DNA of 64,000 bases from Azophilus sp965247035 (GCA_965247035.1 CBDFGJ010000001.1:372001-436000), one strand, 5' to 3'; counted from the first letter of the stretch, positions 34,947 to 45,403 are shown. Notes: generated by a model not told the origin, from the sequence alone. Numbers and translations are program-made.

Positions 34947-35626
34947 CAGACTGCGTAAGCCGTCTCCGGGGCCGCACCCTGACGCCCCGCTAGGTGCCAG
35001 CGCACCGCCGGCAAGTGCTCTCGGCCGAAAAAGATCTGGCCGTCCAAAACGTAACTGGGCACGCCGAACAGACCGGCGGGATGCAGGCTATCCTGAAGGG
35101 AGTCATGCAGGCTGCGCCCGGTGCCCGATGAGTATTCGCGAAACCCCGCCACCGGCGCTCCGGCCTGCTGCAACATGGTTTCGACCACTGCGACATCCTC
35201 AATATCCAGCTCGCGCCGCCAGAACTTGTGGTAAACGCTGAAGCAGTACCGCCGCAGCGCTTCGTGGTCGTGGGCCTTGGCCCATAGCAGACCGATGGCG
35301 GCAAGTGATGAATCCCAGATCTTGACCGTGCCCCTCAACACCAGTCCACGGTGACGCGCCGTGCGCTTGGCGTCCAGATAGGCGTACTTCACCATGAACC
35401 ATTGCTCCTGCGAGCGGTTGTTTTCCACCACATTGCCCTTGTCATCGACCCTGGCGCTGCCGAGGTAATTTGGGATGTCCAACGTCAGCGGCCGCCAGTC
35501 GATCTGGATGCCGAACTCGTTCTCAAGCCGCCAAGTGGGCTCCAGCGCCAGATAGGCATAGGGACTCTTGAAGTCGATATAGACGATGAGCGGTGCGTCT
35601 GACTGCAACGGGTGCATGGGTTCCAT
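34943..35626 (-). CDS. DsbA-fold (HCCA isomerase-like) protein, paralogue
   Basis: A 227-residue relative of the downstream gene. VYIDFKSPYAYLALEPTWRL carries the SPY(A)Y active-site turn of HCCA isomerases (Ser acts with glutathione), and VPSYVLDGQIFFGREHLP is the C-terminal signature. Together with the following gene it forms a two-gene operon of paralogues. Known members isomerise hydroxychromene carboxylates in naphthalene catabolism, but most bacterial homologues have unknown substrates. The Rieske-oxygenase relic at 28.8 kb is too far away to be evidence of a pathway. The gene is divergent from trpF, with a dispersed repeat between them. Confidence 0.88.
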   Translation of the reverse strand: MEPMHPLQSDAPLIVYIDFKSPYAYLALEPTWRLENEFGIQIDWRPLTLDIPNYLGSARVDDKGNVVENNRSQEQWFMVKYAYLDAKRTARHRGLVLRGTVKIWDSSLAAIGLLWAKAHDHEALRRYCFSVYHKFWRRELDIEDVAVVETMLQQAGAPVAGFREYSSGTGRSLHDSLQDSLHPAGLFGVPSYVLDGQIFFGREHLPAVRWHLAGRQGAAPETAYAVW

Positions 35627-35680
35627 GACGGCTAACCTAACACAGCCCGCCTCGCTCAGCCCAGATCAAAACTGCTTTGG

Positions 35681-35792
35681 TGAGATCGGTGCGAATTGGG
35701 TCGAAGCTGCAGGCGGCCATCGACTTGATCCGATTGGTCGCTTGCAGCAGGTTCATGGTCGTCGCCTTGAAGGTCAGTCGGGATTTCGCAAC
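35681..35792 (+). repeat. Dispersed repeat R2, copy 1
   Basis: 35711-35792 matches the inverted complement of 55950-56030 with few changes (shared GCCTTGAAGGTCAGTCGGGA, TTTCGCAAC and CGATTGG-CGCTTGCAGCAG). 35681-35710 also matches 61077-61106 (about 25 of 30). Part of it lies in the trpF leader. The reading on neither strand is a recognisable protein. Confidence 0.75.
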
Positions 35793-35922
35793 AGTCTTTT
35801 GGTTGGGACCGGCAATTGCAGACCGGCTACTCACACAGGCCACCTGACGCAACCTTGATCGGAACCCATTGGCAATTGAGCATGTTAACCTTGGTTCGCG
35901 TTCAACGAGTGTAGGGCGGCTA

Positions 35923-36540
35923 GTGTCGGTTAGAGTCAAGGTTTGCGGCATTACACGCGCCGACGACATGGAGCATTTGCTGGGCCTTGGGGTGGACGCG
36001 GTGGGCATGATGTTCGCTGAGGGCAGTCCGCGGCGGCTATCCTTTGACGAGGCCCGGCCGTTGTCGCAATTAGCTGCAGGACGTATTGTTCGGGTCGGGG
36101 TGTTCGCCAACGCCGAGGCGGGGACGGTGCAAGCCGCCATCAATCAAGTGGGCTTGGATGCGCTGCAATTTCACGGGGCGGAGGAGCCGACCTATTGCGC
36201 CAGTTTTGGTTTGCCCTATCTGAAGGCGGTAATTGTCTCCGGGCCCGTGGCTGAAGCGGCTTTGAGGCGGCGTTTTGCGGATGCCTGCGCCATCCTCTTC
36301 GACGCCGGCAGTGGTGGTGGGCGGACCTTTGCATGGCGGCATTGGCCGGCCGACCCGGTGGGCAAGTGCATCTTGGCCGGCGGGCTTGGACCGGAGAATG
36401 TGGGCCGCGCCCTGGCCCAACTGCGGCCTTGGGGCGTGGACGTGAGCAGCGGTGTTGAGGGGCCGGTGAAGGGCGTTAAGGATGCGGCCAAGATCAAGCA
36501 GTTTGTGCTGGAGGTGCAGCGTGCTGCAGGGCGGCAGTAA
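35923..36540 (+). CDS. trpF: Phosphoribosylanthranilate isomerase
   Basis: A 205-residue TIM-barrel isomerase of tryptophan synthesis. The catalytic Cys is in VKVCGITRADDMEHLLGLGV and the general acid Asp in ILFDAGSGGGRTFAW; AGGLGPENVGRAL is the phosphate-binding strand and VDVSSGVEGPVKGVKD the C-terminal phosphate loop. The likely start is a GTG at 35923 with a weak AGGG; the frame opens earlier at 35869 but the extra residues are not typical. First gene of a trpF-trpB-trpA-folC run; trpB begins inside its last 20 bp. Confidence 0.96.
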   Translation: MSVRVKVCGITRADDMEHLLGLGVDAVGMMFAEGSPRRLSFDEARPLSQLAAGRIVRVGVFANAEAGTVQAAINQVGLDALQFHGAEEPTYCASFGLPYLKAVIVSGPVAEAALRRRFADACAILFDAGSGGGRTFAWRHWPADPVGKCILAGGLGPENVGRALAQLRPWGVDVSSGVEGPVKGVKDAAKIKQFVLEVQRAAGRQ

Positions 36541-37732
36541 CTACGCTCAGCCATCGCTTGGCGGTTGGTTCGGCCAGCACGGCGGGCGCTTTGTGGCGGA
36601 GACGCTTATCCATGCCCTTGATGAGCTTGCTGCCGTCTATGCCGAGGCCAAGGTGGACGCGGAATTCCAGGATGAACTGGCGAACGACTTGGAGCGCTAT
36701 GTGGGGCGGCCCACGCCGCTGTACTTCGCCAAGGGATTGACGGCGCATCTCAACGGTCCGCAAATCTACTTGAAGCGGGAGGATCTGAACCATACCGGTG
36801 CCCACAAGATCAACAATTGCGTCGGTCAAGCGCTGCTGGCCAAGCGCATGGGCAAATCTCGGGTCATAGCCGAAACCGGTGCCGGGCAGCACGGCGTCGC
36901 CACTGCTACGGTGGCGGCCCGCTTCGGCCTCGGTTGCCGTGTCTACATGGGCTCAGAGGACATCGCCCGGCAAGCCTTGAACGTGCATCGCATGAAGCTG
37001 CTCGGCGCGGAAGTCACGCCCGTCAACTCCGGCTCCAAGACCTTGAAGGACGCCATGAACGAAGCGCTGAGGGATTGGGTGACCCATGTGGACGACACCC
37101 ATTACATCATCGGCACGGTCGCCGGCCCGCATCCCTATCCAACGCTTGTTCGCGATTTCCAAGTCATCATCGGCCAGGAGGCGCGCAGCCAATGCCTGCG
37201 GCAAGCTGGACGCCTGCCGGACGTTTTGGTGGCCTGCGTTGGTGGCGGCTCCAACGCCTTGGGCTTGTTTCATCCATTCATTGATGACGAAAACGTGCGC
37301 TTGGTTGGGGTGGAGGCGGCGGGCTTGGGCTTGCGCACGGGACGCCATGCCGCGCCTCTGAATGCCGGCCGCATTGGTGTGCTGCACGGCAACCGCACCT
37401 ACTTGATGCAGGATGCGAACGGTCAGATTCAGCCAACCCACTCCATCTCTGCAGGTCTGGACTACCCAGGCGTGGGGCCGGAGCACAGCCACTTGAAGGA
37501 TTTGGGGCGTGCGGAATACAGTTCGGCGACGGACGAGCAAGCCTTGGCGGCGTTTCGGCTGCTGAATCGCACCGAGGGTATCATGCCGGCTTTGGAAAGC
37601 AGCCACGCCTTGGCTTGGGTCATGGACGAAGCACCCGCGCTGGGCGCAGAGCAAATCCTGATCATCAATCTCTCTGGCCGAGGCGACAAGGACATGCAAA
37701 CCGTCGCCGACATGGGCGGCATGACCCTATGA
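36521..37732 (+). CDS. trpB: Tryptophan synthase beta chain
   Basis: A 403-residue PLP enzyme that condenses indole and serine. The PLP lysine is in NHTGAHKINNCVGQALLAKR, the phosphate-binding loop in CVGGGSNALGLF, and catalytic residues in the ETGAGQHGVATATVAARFGL block. The start is a GTG at 36521 preceded by GGAGG at an ideal distance and lying inside trpF, so the genes are coupled. It overlaps trpA by four bases (ATGA). The pair forms the standard alpha2-beta2 complex. Confidence 0.98.
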   Translation: MLQGGSNYAQPSLGGWFGQHGGRFVAETLIHALDELAAVYAEAKVDAEFQDELANDLERYVGRPTPLYFAKGLTAHLNGPQIYLKREDLNHTGAHKINNCVGQALLAKRMGKSRVIAETGAGQHGVATATVAARFGLGCRVYMGSEDIARQALNVHRMKLLGAEVTPVNSGSKTLKDAMNEALRDWVTHVDDTHYIIGTVAGPHPYPTLVRDFQVIIGQEARSQCLRQAGRLPDVLVACVGGGSNALGLFHPFIDDENVRLVGVEAAGLGLRTGRHAAPLNAGRIGVLHGNRTYLMQDANGQIQPTHSISAGLDYPGVGPEHSHLKDLGRAEYSSATDEQALAAFRLLNRTEGIMPALESSHALAWVMDEAPALGAEQILIINLSGRGDKDMQTVADMGGMTL

Positions 37733-38532
37733 GCCGAATCAGCGCGGTTCTTGGGGCGTTGCGCAAAGAAGGACGCAGCGCTCTGGTGCCGTTCATTACC
37801 GTAGGGGACCCCAACTTGGACGCCACCGTGCCAGCGCTCAACGCCTTGGTGTGCGGCGGCGCTGACCTAGTTGAACTCGGCATTCCATTCAGTGACCCGG
37901 AAGCCGATGGGCCGGCCATTCAGGCCGCTTCGGAACGAGCTTTGGCCGCGGGCGCCACCTTATCCGCCGTGCTTGAATGCGTGGGTGAATTTCGACGCGG
38001 CAACGATCATACGCCCGTCATCCTAATGGGCTACCTGAACTGCATTCTGGCTATGGGCCAAGATGAGTTCGTGGCGCGGGCCGCGGCGGTTGGAGTGGAT
38101 GGCCTGATTATGGTCAATTTGCCGCCGGAGGATGCCGTTTCCCTTCGCCAAGCGCTTGACCGCGTTGGCATTGATCTCGTGCTGCTGGCCGCACCCACCA
38201 CCTCCGATGAGCGTCTGCGTCTGATCAGCCAGACCGCTCGCGGGTTCATTTACTTGGTTGCGCTCAAGGGCATCACGGGGGCGGATCACATCAATGTCGA
38301 ATCCGTTGGGCGGGAAGTGGGTCGGTTGCGGCAATGTGTGGAACTGCCCATTCTGGTTGGTTTTGGCATCAAGGATGGCGCCACGGCCAAGGCGGTGGCC
38401 CGATACGCTGACGGGGTGGTCATTGGTGCTGCCCTAGTGTCGCGCATGGGTGCGCTGTGCGATGCGCCTAGGGACATTCCAGATGCGCTTCTGAACATTC
38501 TGCAAGACATTCGGCGGGCGTTGGACGCATGA
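37729..38532 (+). CDS. trpA: Tryptophan synthase alpha chain
   Basis: A 267-residue TIM barrel that cleaves indole-3-glycerol phosphate to indole. Catalytic Glu lies in LVELGIPFSDPEADGP (Asp in PFSDP follows), and the phosphate-binding segment is VALKGITGA and VGFGIKDGATA. The ATG at 37729 overlaps the trpB stop (ATGA), and its own stop overlaps the folC ATG by four bases, so trpF-B-A-folC are one coupled unit. In Pseudomonas-like genomes accD lies between trpA/trpF and folC; it is missing here. Confidence 0.97.
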   Translation: MSRISAVLGALRKEGRSALVPFITVGDPNLDATVPALNALVCGGADLVELGIPFSDPEADGPAIQAASERALAAGATLSAVLECVGEFRRGNDHTPVILMGYLNCILAMGQDEFVARAAAVGVDGLIMVNLPPEDAVSLRQALDRVGIDLVLLAAPTTSDERLRLISQTARGFIYLVALKGITGADHINVESVGREVGRLRQCVELPILVGFGIKDGATAKAVARYADGVVIGAALVSRMGALCDAPRDIPDALLNILQDIRRALDA

Positions 38533-39803
38533 GGGCGGCGGAGCACAGCCTGTCCAACTGGCTGGCCCATATGGAGGGGCTGAACTCCAATGCCATCGAC
38601 TTGGGGCTTGATCGCATGCGCCAAGTGGGGGCGGCCCTTGACGTCCTCAAGCCCGCGCCCCTTTCCGTTGTCATTGCCGGCACCAACGGCAAGGGCTCCA
38701 CGGCGGTTTGCCTGGAGCAGGTCTTATTGGCGACCAAGCGGCGCGTCGGCTGCACCTTGTCGCCGCACCTGCACTCATTCAGAGAGCGGGTGCGCTTGAA
38801 CGGCGTCGAAGCCGACCAAGCCGTCTTGCGCCAAGCTTTTGCGGCGGTTGAAGCGGCAAGAGGGTGCCTGCCCCTGACTTACTTTGAATTCTCCTGTCTA
38901 GCGGCGCTCTACTGCTTCAAGGCGGCGGCTGTGGACATCGCCATCCTGGAGATTGGACTGGGCGGGCGCCTTGACGCCTTCAACGTAGTTGATGCGGATG
39001 TGGCCGTCATCACCAGCATCGGCCTAGACCATATGGAGTATCTAGGCCAGACCTTGGAGGCCATCGGTGCCGAGAAGGCGGGCGTCTTCCGCCTTGGGCA
39101 GCAGGTTGTGCTTGGCGATGACATGCCGCAAAGCGTTCTTGCGGCGGCGGCGCGGTCCGCCGCCAAGCCCATGCGCCTAGGTCGAGACATTCGCTTGCAC
39201 GCTGATGATGGCCAAAGTTGGCGGCTTGAGGTGGGGCAGTGCGCTTTAAGGGCTTTGCCGGATCCTAGATTGCCGCGCAGCAACTGCGCGTTGGCGGTGG
39301 CGGCGTCTGTGGCAGTTGATGGGGCCTCTGGAGAGGATCGGATCGATGAGGCAAGCGTTCGCCGGGGGCTGTCGTCGGCTTGGCTGCCTGGGCGTCTTGA
39401 ACGCATTGCTGCTTGGAGCCGGCAATGGCTGGTGGACGTGGCCCACAATCCGTTGGGCGCTCGTTTCCTTAACCGGGAAATCCCGGCGCGTTTTCCCGTT
39501 GTGGCGGCAACGTCCTCACTGGTCGCCGTGTTCGGCAATTTGGTGGACAAGGACAGCGAGGGCATATTCAAGGCCCTGCGCGGTTTGGTTCGGCATTGGG
39601 TGCTGGTGGATACGACCGGCGAGCGCGGCCTGTCGGCGCGTGACCTAGCCGTCCGCGGTGCCCCGGCCGACCATTCGCTGGCCGGGGAGCTGCATGATGG
39701 ATTGATGCTTGCTCGGTCGCTTGCTGAGGCGTCTGATGTTATCTTGGTGTTTGGTTCGTTTGCCGTGGCCGGGGCGGCCCGCTCGAAATTGATGGCGCTT
39801 TGA
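38529..39803 (+). CDS. folC: Bifunctional dihydrofolate/folylpolyglutamate synthase
   Basis: A 424-residue Mur-ligase-family enzyme that adds glutamate to dihydropteroate and folates. The P-loop is GTNGKGSTAVCLEQVLLAT (GTNGKGS), followed by LSPHLHSFRERVRLNG (omega-loop region), ITSIGLDHMEYLG with the metal-binding His, and DVAHNPLGARFL, the C-terminal domain motif. The ATG overlaps the trpA stop. It is followed by dedD after 40 bp. The order folC-dedD-cvpA-purF is that of E. coli and Pseudomonas. Confidence 0.97.
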   Translation: MRAAEHSLSNWLAHMEGLNSNAIDLGLDRMRQVGAALDVLKPAPLSVVIAGTNGKGSTAVCLEQVLLATKRRVGCTLSPHLHSFRERVRLNGVEADQAVLRQAFAAVEAARGCLPLTYFEFSCLAALYCFKAAAVDIAILEIGLGGRLDAFNVVDADVAVITSIGLDHMEYLGQTLEAIGAEKAGVFRLGQQVVLGDDMPQSVLAAAARSAAKPMRLGRDIRLHADDGQSWRLEVGQCALRALPDPRLPRSNCALAVAASVAVDGASGEDRIDEASVRRGLSSAWLPGRLERIAAWSRQWLVDVAHNPLGARFLNREIPARFPVVAATSSLVAVFGNLVDKDSEGIFKALRGLVRHWVLVDTTGERGLSARDLAVRGAPADHSLAGELHDGLMLARSLAEASDVILVFGSFAVAGAARSKLMAL

Positions 39804-39843
39804 GCCGTCCCGCAGAATACCCTAGCGCGTTGATTGAAATTGA

Positions 39844-40374
39844 ATGAATGAACGAACTCACTACCGCCTGACCGGCAGCCTGCTGTTGGTGGCCGTGGTG
39901 GCTATTTTTTTGCCGATGCTGTTTGACGGCGAGGATGTCGCTTCGGTTGAGCTTGTGCCGGTGCAGGAGGATTACAGCCCGCCATCGAGCACCGCTCTGG
40001 ACTTCAACTTTCCGCAGAGCGATGTTGCCGCCTTGGCGCAAGAACTCCGCGAGCAAATCGACAGCGAGGGTATACACCGCGAAACGAGAACCAAGATCGG
40101 CGAACCCGTATTGTCCGAACCGGATGAGAACACGGATGCTTGGGCGGTTCAGGTAGGCAGCTTCGAGGATGGCGAAAATGCGAGGGCGTTTCGCGACCAA
40201 TTGCGAGCCGATGGCAAGGAGGCGTTCACCAGTGCTTACCGATTCGAGGACCGCCGCATTTTGACCCGCGTCGCCGTCGGCCCCTTGCGGTCGGCGGAGC
40301 GCGCCAACCAATTCGTTGAGGATTTGTCGGCGCGATACGAGGTGGAGGCCAGGCTGGTGGCATACGGGAACTAA
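39844..40374 (+). CDS. dedD: SPOR-domain cell-division protein, DedD-like
   Basis: A 176-residue bitopic inner-membrane protein: a short cytoplasmic start, one TM helix (LTGSLLLVAVVAIFLPMLF), a periplasmic linker, and a C-terminal SPOR domain (~98-172: WAVQVGSFEDGENARAFRDQL, VAVGPLRSAERANQFVEDL) that binds denuded septal peptidoglycan. Position between folC and cvpA is the usual dedD place. Its last ~18 codons form the first unit of a 108-bp tandem repeat that extends 375 bp past the stop, so the gene's 3' end has been copied three times. Confidence 0.93.
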   Translation: MNERTHYRLTGSLLLVAVVAIFLPMLFDGEDVASVELVPVQEDYSPPSSTALDFNFPQSDVAALAQELREQIDSEGIHRETRTKIGEPVLSEPDENTDAWAVQVGSFEDGENARAFRDQLRADGKEAFTSAYRFEDRRILTRVAVGPLRSAERANQFVEDLSARYEVEARLVAYGN

Positions 40375-40749
40375 GACGGACCGGATTCGCGTGAACAATG
40401 ACCACCCGGCACGATCCACCTTATGGAGGATTTGTCGGCGCAATGCGAGATGGAGGTTAGGCTGATGGCATACGGAAACTAAGACGGACCGGATGCGCGT
40501 GAACAATGACCACCCGACGCGACCCACCTTATGGAGGATTTGTCGGCGCGATACGAGGTGGAGGCCAGGCTGGTGGCATACGGGAACTAAGGCGGACCGG
40601 ATTCGCGTGAACAATGACCACCCGGCACGATCCACCTTATGGAGGATTTGTCGGCGCGATGCGAGGTGGAGGTTAGGTTGATGGCATACGGAAACTAAGA
40701 CGGACCGGATTCGCGTGAACAATGGTCACCCGGCACGATCCACCTTATG
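40318..40749 (+). repeat. Four tandem 108-bp units derived from the dedD 3' end
   Basis: Units begin at 40318, 40426, 40534 and 40642, each GAGGATTTGTCGGCGC-type start and ending CACCTTATG, at an exact 108-bp period. The first unit contains the dedD stop; every unit repeats an EDLSAR...AYGN-stop reading. Units 1 and 3 resemble each other more than 2 and 4 do (an alternate 216-bp pattern), so a two-unit block probably duplicated. The repeat fills the dedD-cvpA gap and ends 28 bp before the cvpA ATG. Confidence 0.95.
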
Positions 40750-40777
40750 ATTGAGGCTTGAAGGTCAGCGCGCTCCG

Positions 40778-41283
40778 ATGTCCGACATCTCATCGCTTGA
40801 TATCATCTTGGTCGCTACGGTTGTGCTGTCCGCCTTGGCTGGTATTTGGCGAGGATTCGTCCGCGAAGTGCTTTCCCTACTGACGTGGCTATGCGCCTTC
40901 CTAGGTGCGCTCTACTTCGGGCCGTGGGTGGCCGAGTGGCTGGATGTTGGATCGGGCAACGTTCGCGCCATCGTCGGTTACGCCGCAATCTTTTTGGTGG
41001 TGTTGGTTGTGGGCGTTGCGGGGCAGAAACTGATGGCGTGGTTGACGGACGCGGCTGGGCTGACGGGAATCGACCGGGCCTTGGGGTTGGCCTTTGGCGT
41101 CAGCCGCGGCCTGTTGATTTGCTTGGTTGCGCTGATCGCCATCAGGCCCTTCTTTGAAGATGCCGATTGGTGGCGGGCGGCGGTGTTGCCGCCAGTGTCG
41201 AGGGAGTTTGAAGATAAGCTGCACGAATTGGTCGCAGGCGTGAACGAAGACTTGAATTTGATGCCAGATGGCGTTCGACTCTG

Positions 41284-41284
<1 letters not shown>
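40778..41284 (+). CDS. cvpA: CvpA-family membrane protein
   Basis: A 168-residue protein with four transmembrane helices (SSLDIILVATVVLSALAGIW, VLSLLTWLCAFLGALYFGPW, AIVGYAAIFLVVLVVGVAGQ, LGLAFGVSRGLLICLVALIA) and a cytosolic/periplasmic tail with the conserved RPFFEDADWW. CvpA supports colicin V export and envelope stability in E. coli. The ATG at 40778 lies 28 bp after the tandem repeat; the tandem repeat's last unit may supply its leader. The stop overlaps the purF ATG (TGATG), as in E. coli. Confidence 0.95.
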
Positions 41285-42802
<1,518 letters not shown>

Positions 42803-42810
<8 letters not shown>

Positions 42811-43270
42811 GCGCAGCCGAGGCAGCCCGTGCATCGGCGTTTGCTCCACCACCTATGGCGACCTCATTTGCCGGGGCTGCTATCGCTTCGCCCATGAGGT
42901 GAGCGAATGGAACGGCTATGGCATGGGGCAGCGCGTGACCGTGCAGGAGCGTATTGACCTGATCCGCTCCGGCGCTTGCGTTCGCCATCTTTCGCCAGAG
43001 CGCATTGAGCAATTGGTGGCGGCGGCTGAATCGGTCAAGCTCCGCCCACTCAATGCAATGGATGCCTCGGCCATCGCTTACGAAGTGCTGAGGCGATTGG
43101 TGGTGTGGCGACGCCCACTGCCTTGGCGGGAGGCTGCCGCGGAGGGAAGTTCTAGCGAGCCGGAATGGAGCGTGGCAGAGGGCAGGGCCTTGCTGATCCA
43201 AATCGAGCGAGAGATGTTTGAACGCTCACGCGCCCACTATGAGCGCAATTTCCGCCTGCCATCCATATGA
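42803..43270 (+). CDS. DUF1289 small cysteine-rich protein
   Basis: A 155-residue protein. The N-terminal SPCIGVCSTTYGDLICRGCYR has the four Cys of DUF1289, likely a small metal or FeS-like site, followed by W-N-x-Y (EVSEWNGYG). The C-terminal ~90 residues are helical and not part of the domain; family members are usually 60-80 residues, so this is an extended form. It overlaps the purF 3' end by 8 bp. Function unknown. A dispersed 146-bp element begins 32 bp after the stop. Confidence 0.85.
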
Positions 43271-43302
43271 AATAGGCTTTTGGCGCACCTTGAGCGGCTG
43301 GC

Positions 43303-43448
43303 TAGGGACCCTCTGATTAAATTTCAGGGATTGGCCATCGCATGGCGAATGGAATGATTCATCTTCTATTTTCAATGGCTTACACGTCATCGAAAAAACT
43401 GGTCTTGTTGCACTGCGACAACGTTCGAATTGTTCAGAGAATTCCTGG
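43303..43448 (+). mobile_element. ~146-bp inverted-repeat element, copy B
   Basis: Starts TAGGGACCCTCTGATTAA and ends TTCAGAGAATTCCTGG, with the core GGATTGGCCATCGCATGGC, TTTTCAATGGCTTACACGTC and ATCGAAAAAACTGGTCTTGT shared with the other copies. Opposite orientation to copies A and E. Confidence 0.8.
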
Positions 43449-43612
43449 TTCATGGCGATACATGTCTCTGCCGGTGGGTCGTTCGCGAATGCGCTGCTGC
43501 AACACAATGTGCCCTTGCTCAAATAGCATCATCACCGCGACGATGGGTTTTGTTTGTGCATACGGACGGAAGATGATGTTGGTCGGCCCACTAGGTGATG
43601 CTGTTGTCGCCC

Positions 43613-44548
43613 CTATTCACTGGCGTGTTCGCCGGTTTTCTGAAAAATGGTGGTGGCGGCGGCGATCATGGACGCCATGTCGGCGAGGTTGGACGGTAGA
43701 ATGAGCGTGTTGCCAGCTTTCGCCAACTCGCCGAAGCGCTCTAGGTAGTTCTCGGCGATGCGCAGTTGCAGCGCCTTGCTGCCGCCTTCGGCAAGCAGCG
43801 CTTCGGCCACCATCTTCAAGCCCTCGGCGGTGGCTTCAGCTACCCGCAGAATGGCCGCCGCCTCGCCTTCCGCTTCGTTGATCTGCTGCTGCTTGGCGGC
43901 TTCGGATGCCAGGATCACCCGCCTTTTTTCCCCTTCGGCCTGATTTATTTGGGCGTCCCGCTCACCTTCGGATTGCAGAATCACGGCCCGCTTCTCGCGC
44001 TCCGCCCGCATTTGCTTCTCCATGGCGGACAGCACGTCATGGGGCGGGTTGATGTTCTTGATTTCATAGCGCAGGACCTTCACGCCCCAAGGGTCCGAGG
44101 CTTGGTCCAACTCCGTCACCACGCTTAGGTTGATGGAGGCGCGCTCCTCAAAGGTTTTGTCTAGTTCAATTTTGCCAATTTCGCTTCTCAGCGTAGTTTG
44201 GGCAAGCTGGGATATGGCGAATACGAAGTCGCCAATGCCGTAGGAGGCCCTTTTGGGGTCTAGAACCTGCATGTAGAGCACCCCATCCACGCCCACTTGG
44301 ACGTTGTCCCGGGTGATGCAGACTTGCTCCGGGATGTCCAAGGCGTGCTCCTTCAGGCTGTGCTTGTAGATCACCCGCTCAATAAAGGGCACTAGGATGT
44401 TGAAGCCGGGCTTTAATGTGCGCGAATAGCGACCTAGGTTTTCCACTACGTAGGCGTTTTGCTGCGGCACCACCACTGCGGTCTTGACGATGACCACAAT
44501 CGCCAAGATGGCGAGGATGGTGGCTACGATGAAACCAACGTCGAACAT
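43613..44548 (-). CDS. qmcA: SPFH/band-7 membrane protein, QmcA/YbbK-like
   Basis: A 311-residue stomatin-like protein. One N-terminal membrane segment (FIVATILAILAIVVIVKTAV), then the SPFH domain (VVPQQNAYVVENLGRYSRTL, DNVQVGVDGVLYMQVLDPKR), a long coiled coil rich in EGE/AEA repeats (~180-260) and a C-terminal hydrophobic SNLADMASMIAAATTIF. Such proteins form large ring assemblies that interact with FtsH or NfeD. The nfeD gene lies upstream in the same direction, separated by an unusually long 411-bp gap. Confidence 0.92.
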   Translation of the reverse strand: MFDVGFIVATILAILAIVVIVKTAVVVPQQNAYVVENLGRYSRTLKPGFNILVPFIERVIYKHSLKEHALDIPEQVCITRDNVQVGVDGVLYMQVLDPKRASYGIGDFVFAISQLAQTTLRSEIGKIELDKTFEERASINLSVVTELDQASDPWGVKVLRYEIKNINPPHDVLSAMEKQMRAEREKRAVILQSEGERDAQINQAEGEKRRVILASEAAKQQQINEAEGEAAAILRVAEATAEGLKMVAEALLAEGGSKALQLRIAENYLERFGELAKAGNTLILPSNLADMASMIAAATTIFQKTGEHASE

Positions 44549-44959
44549 GCGTTTCTCCGATTCAATGAAGGCGGCGGACCGTTGCTAGGCTGTCCCGCTC
44601 TTCTGCAGGAAAGCACGCTAAGCACTCACAAGATAACACATCAGGGCAGCATTAGGCCCAACGAGGCGATATCTTGCAGGGACCCACTTTGAACGGAGCG
44701 GGTTTGATTTGGCTTTGGTTCCCAGTGGGCCGTATCCGCGAGCGGCGGATGGGCTGGCACAATCTAGCTATCGGTCGCACGACGATCAATACGCTGCTGG
44801 CCGCAACGAAACGCAGGCGCTGGGAGGCTGCCAATATCAGTGCAGTGCATCCCCGCTTGCTGGATGCTGTTGTTCGCGGCGGCGGCTTGAGTTCGTCGTT
44901 AGAAGACTGAAGTGCGGTCTCGATTCAAGATGTTTGCGGGAAACCTCCAACATCCAAGG
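44549..44959. other. Gap between qmcA and nfeD
   Basis: These genes are normally contiguous. The 411-bp insert has one plus-strand frame (44674-44910) of 78 codons that looks unlike any family I know and is probably not coding. No repeat from the other families was matched here. It could be a decayed insertion. Confidence 0.35.
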
Positions 44960-45403
44960 TTATGAGGTTTCGAATACGCCTTCGATTTTGAGCACGTTGC
45001 CCTCGGTGGCCACCACTTTCGTGCGCTGACCGACGGTTAAGGGAGTGGTGCCGGCGTTCTCCGCATTCCAGACGGAGCCGCGCAGGCGCACTTGGCTCCG
45101 CTCGCCGGGCTTGATGTCTGCCGCAAGCTCAACGGTTTGACCAATCAAAGCGGCGCCTGGATTGATGGGGCTGCGATGAAACCGGTCATATAGCTTGCGC
45201 CGGAAAAAAACCATTGAAGTGATTGTCAAGGTGGCGAACAGCACCCATTGGCTCCAGATCGGCAGCGTCAACCCCACCAAGGCGGCCAATCCCATCAGTA
45301 TGGCGGCGGCGCCGACGAAGATCAGGTAGTAGGCCGCCTCGGCCCCCAGCAGCTCCGCTCCCGCCAGCCCAAAACCTATAATCAGCCAACCCCACCAAGA
45401 CAT
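44960..45403 (-). CDS. nfeD: NfeD-like membrane protein, short form
   Basis: A 147-residue protein with three to four N-terminal helices (WWGWLIIGFGLAGAELLGAE, YYLIFVGAAAILMGLAALVG, WVLFATLTITSMVFF) and a C-terminal OB-fold domain (GQTVELAADIKPGERSQVRL, GTTPLTVGQRTKVVATEG). It is the short type (NfeD1b) lacking the serine-protease domain, the usual partner of SPFH proteins such as QmcA. Both are transcribed to the left. Confidence 0.92.
   Translation of the reverse strand: MSWWGWLIIGFGLAGAELLGAEAAYYLIFVGAAAILMGLAALVGLTLPIWSQWVLFATLTITSMVFFRRKLYDRFHRSPINPGAALIGQTVELAADIKPGERSQVRLRGSVWNAENAGTTPLTVGQRTKVVATEGNVLKIEGVFETS

Noticed and set aside
36953..37699. 248-codon minus-strand open frame
   Set aside because: Antisense to trpB, which has complete motifs; no family similarity seen.
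39739..40722. Long minus-strand reading with 36-residue repeats (LHKVDRAGWSLFTRIRSVLV type)
   Set aside because: It is antisense to folC, dedD and the 108-bp tandem repeat; the protein repeat only mirrors the DNA repeat, whose unit is a multiple of three.
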